Made by a program: the position numbers and the translations under genes. A DNA stretch of 43,723 nt, from the NCBI GenBank assembly GCA_948436455.1, contig CAOJIB010000002.1, positions 1 through 43,723 on the forward strand. The letters run 5' to 3'. Below the pieces are notes generated by a model. That model was not told the origin of the DNA, made no database searches, and saw only the letters and a program-made list of their open reading frames with translations. How positions within the stretch are numbered: the stretch's first letter is position 1; each line of letters starts with the position of its first letter. Positions 40,545 through 43,723 of the stretch are shown piece by piece. This DNA is from an uncultured Blautia sp. (GTDB taxonomy: Bacteria; Bacillota; Clostridia; Lachnospirales; Lachnospiraceae).

Positions 40545-43115
40545 ATGAAATATGTGATTCTAGGCGGCGTGGCGGCAGGCACGAAAGCTGCCGCAAAGCT
40601 GAAACGGTGCGATAGGGAGGCTGTTGTTAAGGTCTTTACGAAAGGAGAGGATATCTCCTATGCCGGCTGCGGGCTTCCCTATTATATAGGCGGCGATATT
40701 CCTTCCCGCGAGGGGTTAATCGTCAATACGCCACAGAAATATGCCGGTCTGACCGGTGTGGAGGTTCTGCCCGGGTGCGAGGCTACCGAAGTAGACAGTA
40801 CGGGGAAGAGCGTTCGCCTGCAGAAAGCTTCCGGAGAGACCTTTACAGAAACATATGACAAGCTGATTATCGCCACAGGCGCCGTTCCCTTTGTTCCGCC
40901 GGTGGATGGGACGTCGCTTCCCGGCGTATTTTGCGTACGTACGCCTGACGACGCTGTCAATATCCGCGCCTATGTGGAGAATGAAAAGTGCCGCAGGGCA
41001 GTTGTCTGCGGCGCAGGCTTTATCGGCCTGGAGGTGGCGGAAAATTTGTTGGCGCAGGGCCTGGAAGTAACGGTGATCGACGCGGCTTCCCAGATCATGC
41101 CAAACGCCTATGATGAAGAAATGGCTGGCTACGCGAAGAAACAGCTAAAGGCCGCCGGTATGCGGATTCTGACCTCTACTAGCCTGACAGGCATCGAGGG
41201 AGATGGCCGGGCCGAAAAGGTTGTGACCGATCAGGGAACGTTGGCGGCGGATCTGGTGATCCTGGCAATCGGCGTCCGTCCGGCAACGGATTTTCTGACC
41301 AATTCCGGCCTGGAAATGTTTAAAGGAACGATCCTGGTCGATGGGCAGATGCAGACGAATCTGCCGGATATTTACGCCGTAGGTGACTGCGCGATGGTCA
41401 AAAACGCGCTGACTGGACAGGACCAATGGTCGGCGATGGGGTCGACGGCAAATCTGGCCGCTCGTTCCATGGCAAAAGCCATTCATGGAATGGGAAAAGG
41501 CTACAGCGGATGCCTGGGTACCGGCGTCGTACGATTGCTTCCGACTTTAAACGGCGGCCGCACCGGTCTTACGGAAGCACAGGCAAAGGCGGCCGGTTAC
41601 GCGGCTACTTCTGTGGTCTGCGTACTGGATGATAAGGCGCATTATTACCCCGGTGCGTCCTCCTTTATCATAAAAATGACGGCGGAAACGGCGACAGGAA
41701 GGCTGCTGGGTCTGCAGGTATTCGGCGCGGGAGCTGTGGACAAAATGACCGATATCGCGGTCGTAGGTATTGCCCAGGGTATGAAATTAGAAGAATTTGA
41801 TACGTTGGATTTCGCGTATGCACCGCCGTTTTCCACTGCGATTCATCCGTTCGTTACCGCCTGTTATATTCTGGAAAATAAAATCGACGACGGCTTTACT
41901 TCCATGAGTCCCGTAGAGTATACCGCGGGTGCGGCAAAGGGATATACCGTGCTGGACGTACAGCCTGCGCCTGCGATTCCTAACGCCCGCTGGATCGATC
42001 TGGCCACGGTGAACGGGCCGTTGGACGGGCTGGAAAAGGATGCAAAGCTCCTGCTGGTATGCGCCAAGGGAAAGAGGGGCTATTTCCTGCAGAATCGCCT
42101 GAAAGCGTATGGCTATACAAATACAAAAGTCCTGGAGGGCGGCGCGTTTTTCAACGACGTAAAGGTGCCGCGCAATGGAAAGAAGCTTCCTCCCGAGGAA
42201 ATCAAGCGTGTCAAAGGTTTGGGGTGCCTGCAGGATAAGAGATACGATGACGTATTTAATGTGCGCGTCATTACACGAAATGGAAAGATCACGGCCGAAG
42301 AGCAGATCAAAATCGCTGAAGCGGCAGAGAAATTCGGCTCCGGCGAGGTGACGATGACGACCCGGCTGACACTGGAAATCCAGGGCGTGCACTACGATCA
42401 TCTGGAAGATATTTTTGCCTTTTTGGAGGAAGCAGGCCTTGAAACCGGCGGCACCGGCTCGAAGGTGCGACCGGTCGTTTCCTGCAAGGGTACGACCTGC
42501 CAGTACGGCCTGATCGATACGTTTGCGCTTTCCGAGAAGCTGCATCATTTGTATTACGTGGGATATCACGGCGTTTCCCTGCCGCACAAATTTAAGATCG
42601 CCGTAGGAGGCTGTCCGAATAATTGCGTAAAACCGGATTTGAATGATCTGGGGATTATCGGCCAGCGTTTGCCGGAAATTGATTTGTCAAAATGTAAAGG
42701 CTGTAAAAAATGCCAGGTGCAGAACAATTGCCCGATTAAGGTGGCGGAAGTGGTCGACGGAAAGATTCAGATCGCGCCGGAGAAATGTAACCACTGCGGC
42801 CGCTGCATCGACAAATGTCCGTTTGGCGCGGTAAATGAATCTCACATTGGCTACAAGGTCTATGTGGGCGGTCGCTGGGGCAAGAAGGCGGCGGAAGGCC
42901 GGACGCTGGACCGGATTTTTACCTCTGAAGAAGAAGTGATCGATGTAGTTGAGCGTGCGATTCTTTTCTTCCGTGACGAGGGTCTTTCCGGGGAACGCTT
43001 TGCAGATACGATCGCACGGCTGGGCTTCGACTATGTGCAGGACAAGCTTTTAAACAGCAAAATTGATAAAAAACAGATTCTGGAAAAGACGGTAATCGGC
43101 GGAGCTACCTGCTAA
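40545..43115 (+). CDS. Fused FAD disulfide reductase, rhodanese-like, siroheme reductase-like and ferredoxin protein
   Basis: This 856-residue protein has four modules. (1) About 1-450: CoA-disulfide-reductase/NADH-oxidase type flavoprotein, with GGVAAGTKAAA, the redox-active Cys42 in AGCGLPYY, CGAGFIGLEVAE (NAD) and YAVGDCA (FAD). (2) About 465-555: rhodanese-like domain with a cysteine loop CAKGKRGY. (3) About 570-710: sulfite/nitrite reductase type half-domain, with cluster/siroheme ligands CKGTTC near 647 and CPNNC near 690. (4) About 713-770: two [4Fe-4S] motifs, CKGCKKC...CP and CNHCGRCIDKCP. Electrons could pass from NAD(P)H via FAD and Fe-S clusters to a siroheme site, reducing sulfite, nitrite or a persulfide; the substrate is inferred. 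The divergent LysR gene is the likely regulator. Confidence 0.85.
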   Translation: MKYVILGGVAAGTKAAAKLKRCDREAVVKVFTKGEDISYAGCGLPYYIGGDIPSREGLIVNTPQKYAGLTGVEVLPGCEATEVDSTGKSVRLQKASGETFTETYDKLIIATGAVPFVPPVDGTSLPGVFCVRTPDDAVNIRAYVENEKCRRAVVCGAGFIGLEVAENLLAQGLEVTVIDAASQIMPNAYDEEMAGYAKKQLKAAGMRILTSTSLTGIEGDGRAEKVVTDQGTLAADLVILAIGVRPATDFLTNSGLEMFKGTILVDGQMQTNLPDIYAVGDCAMVKNALTGQDQWSAMGSTANLAARSMAKAIHGMGKGYSGCLGTGVVRLLPTLNGGRTGLTEAQAKAAGYAATSVVCVLDDKAHYYPGASSFIIKMTAETATGRLLGLQVFGAGAVDKMTDIAVVGIAQGMKLEEFDTLDFAYAPPFSTAIHPFVTACYILENKIDDGFTSMSPVEYTAGAAKGYTVLDVQPAPAIPNARWIDLATVNGPLDGLEKDAKLLLVCAKGKRGYFLQNRLKAYGYTNTKVLEGGAFFNDVKVPRNGKKLPPEEIKRVKGLGCLQDKRYDDVFNVRVITRNGKITAEEQIKIAEAAEKFGSGEVTMTTRLTLEIQGVHYDHLEDIFAFLEEAGLETGGTGSKVRPVVSCKGTTCQYGLIDTFALSEKLHHLYYVGYHGVSLPHKFKIAVGGCPNNCVKPDLNDLGIIGQRLPEIDLSKCKGCKKCQVQNNCPIKVAEVVDGKIQIAPEKCNHCGRCIDKCPFGAVNESHIGYKVYVGGRWGKKAAEGRTLDRIFTSEEEVIDVVERAILFFRDEGLSGERFADTIARLGFDYVQDKLLNSKIDKKQILEKTVIGGATC

Positions 43116-43148
43116 TTTCAGCAAATTTTTCAGATCTTATCATAGAAT

Positions 43149-43186
43149 AAAGGACAGAGTAACTAGATGGAAGCTCTGTCCTTTTT
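43149..43186 (+). terminator. Intrinsic terminator after the fused reductase
   Basis: An 11-bp stem AAAGGACAGAG (43149-43159) with CTCTGTCCTTT (43174-43184), 14-base loop, then TT ending at 43186. The T-run joins directly to the group II intron 5' end. The terminator belongs to the reductase gene whose stop is 33 bases upstream. Confidence 0.9.
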
Positions 43187-43723
43187 GTGCGCCCGGCGAG
43201 CGCACGTTCTAACGGGTGAAAGTCCCGAATCTGCCCGGTAGTGGGAAGGATACAGCCAACAGCAAGGGTGTCGTGGGTGACTGCGAATCTGAAGGAAGCT
43301 TTAGGCAAAACTCTGGTTCGACGAACAGAAATCATACCAGGCTGTAAATGAGGGTGAGGCTGCTGCACAAGCCAAAGCCCGATAACTACACGGAATCATT
43401 TGCAGTAAATATGGCGGACATAAGAGGGAAAGAACGTGTGAGTACCCGGGGAGGTCTGTGTGGGACGCTCCGAAAGGAGTAACCATAATCGAAAGGTTAT
43501 GCTGAACGCACAGAAGTCAGCAGAGGTCATAGTAAGCCGAAAGGAAGAAGGACCGAATCAATAGGAATTCTAAGTATGACCGGGAAAGGAGGAATGACCG
43601 GTAATGGCAGAAAACATGGGAAATAATGGCTGTCCGCAAAGAGATAGTGCGGAACACAAAGGGTATGCGGAAGCGTCAAGGTCATTCCATCGGATATGGA
43701 AAGAAAGGGACAGCGCACAGCCG
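43187..43723 (+). mobile_element. Group II intron, 5' part (ribozyme domains I-IV), cut by window end
   Basis: The sequence starts GTGCG, the group II intron 5' consensus, and continues with the stem GTGCGC-CCGGCGA-GCGCAC and AACGGGTGAAAGTCCCG, a typical domain I opening. The next 400 bases hold no long ORF and read as structured RNA. A maturase frame begins at 43604. The 3' end (domains V and VI) is outside the window. Placement right after a terminator stem-loop and T-run is the known habit of class C introns; the class is inferred from that. Confidence 0.9.
43604..43723 (+). CDS. Group II intron reverse transcriptase/maturase, N-terminal 40 residues
   Basis: An open frame from ATG 43604 (AGGAGG 11 bases upstream) runs to the window end without a stop. 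It reads MAENMGNNGCPQRDSAEH, then KGYAEASRSFHRIWKERDS. The CPQRDSAE...GYA phrase is what I recall at the N-terminus of maturases from Clostridial introns, upstream of the reverse transcriptase domain. The position, about 415 bases into the intron (domain IV), fits. The reverse transcriptase motifs themselves are beyond the window, so the call rests on context. Confidence 0.8.
   Translation, partial: MAENMGNNGCPQRDSAEHKGYAEASRSFHRIWKERDSAQP

Noticed and set aside
41787-42587. 266-aa minus-strand open frame opposite the fused reductase
   Set aside because: The plus strand encodes intact cysteine motifs of the reductase here, and the minus frame has no family features.

Overview
The window looks like a contig from a Gram-positive anaerobe of the Clostridia, most likely Lachnospiraceae (inference). 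Grounds: the gene order murE-priA-def-fmt-rsmB-rlmN-PP2C-prkC-rsgA-rpe, an infC-rpmI-rplT operon with an ATT start on infC, a PASTA kinase, DAP-type murE, an RbsABC-type sugar importer and clustered large serine recombinases. Bases 1-49 are an Illumina adapter fused to a truncated rpe, so the left edge is a library/assembly end. The right edge stops inside a group II intron, a common place for contigs to break.

Layout. (1) 50-12624, minus strand: housekeeping operon from murE down to rpe, driven by a good promoter at 12778-12806. (2) 12831-14606, minus strand: infC-rpmI-rplT with promoter, attenuator-type leader and terminator. A 134-bp structured repeat lies between rpmI and infC; a second copy sits at 16314-16440. 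(3) 14976-24290, plus strand: lipoprotein, small DMT transporter, comEA, a WalRK-like two-component pair, a GerMN lipoprotein, comEC, holA and a Nudix hydrolase. (4) 24358-39459: a subtilisin-like (S8) peptidase gene broken exactly at its catalytic Asp motif (D-S-G / I-D-Y). The 14,229-bp insert is a serine-recombinase element (one small ORF and three large serine recombinases). The first recombinase gene is itself broken after codon 65 by a second, 9,114-bp insert. That inner insert carries a complete sugar uptake and catabolism locus: divergent operons for FGGY kinase-SDR-GntR and DeoC-like aldolase-ABC importer-zinc alcohol dehydrogenase. (5) 39440-43115: LysR regulator divergent from an 856-aa fusion of CoA-disulfide-reductase-like, rhodanese-like, siroheme sulfite/nitrite-reductase-like and 2x[4Fe-4S] modules. 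(6) 43149-43723: terminator, then the 5' part of a group II intron placed directly after its T-run.

Main discovery. The nesting can be read to the base. Removing the inner insert restores the recombinase reading frame. Joining its two ends gives a 38-bp imperfect palindrome (12 of 18 symmetric matches) around a central TT, the form of a large-serine-recombinase attP site. Yet no recombinase gene lies inside the insert. The simplest reading is a non-autonomous metabolic cassette moved in trans by a serine recombinase encoded elsewhere. The outer element, 5,115 bp without the inner insert, is almost nothing but recombinase genes. Its integration site supplies the stop codon of its last recombinase, so that protein would have a longer tail in the excised circle.

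Inside the cassette, both divergent promoters carry the same GTAATTATGA motif between -35 and -10. These are probable operators for the cassette's own GntR protein. All family assignments come from reading motifs; no database search was run.
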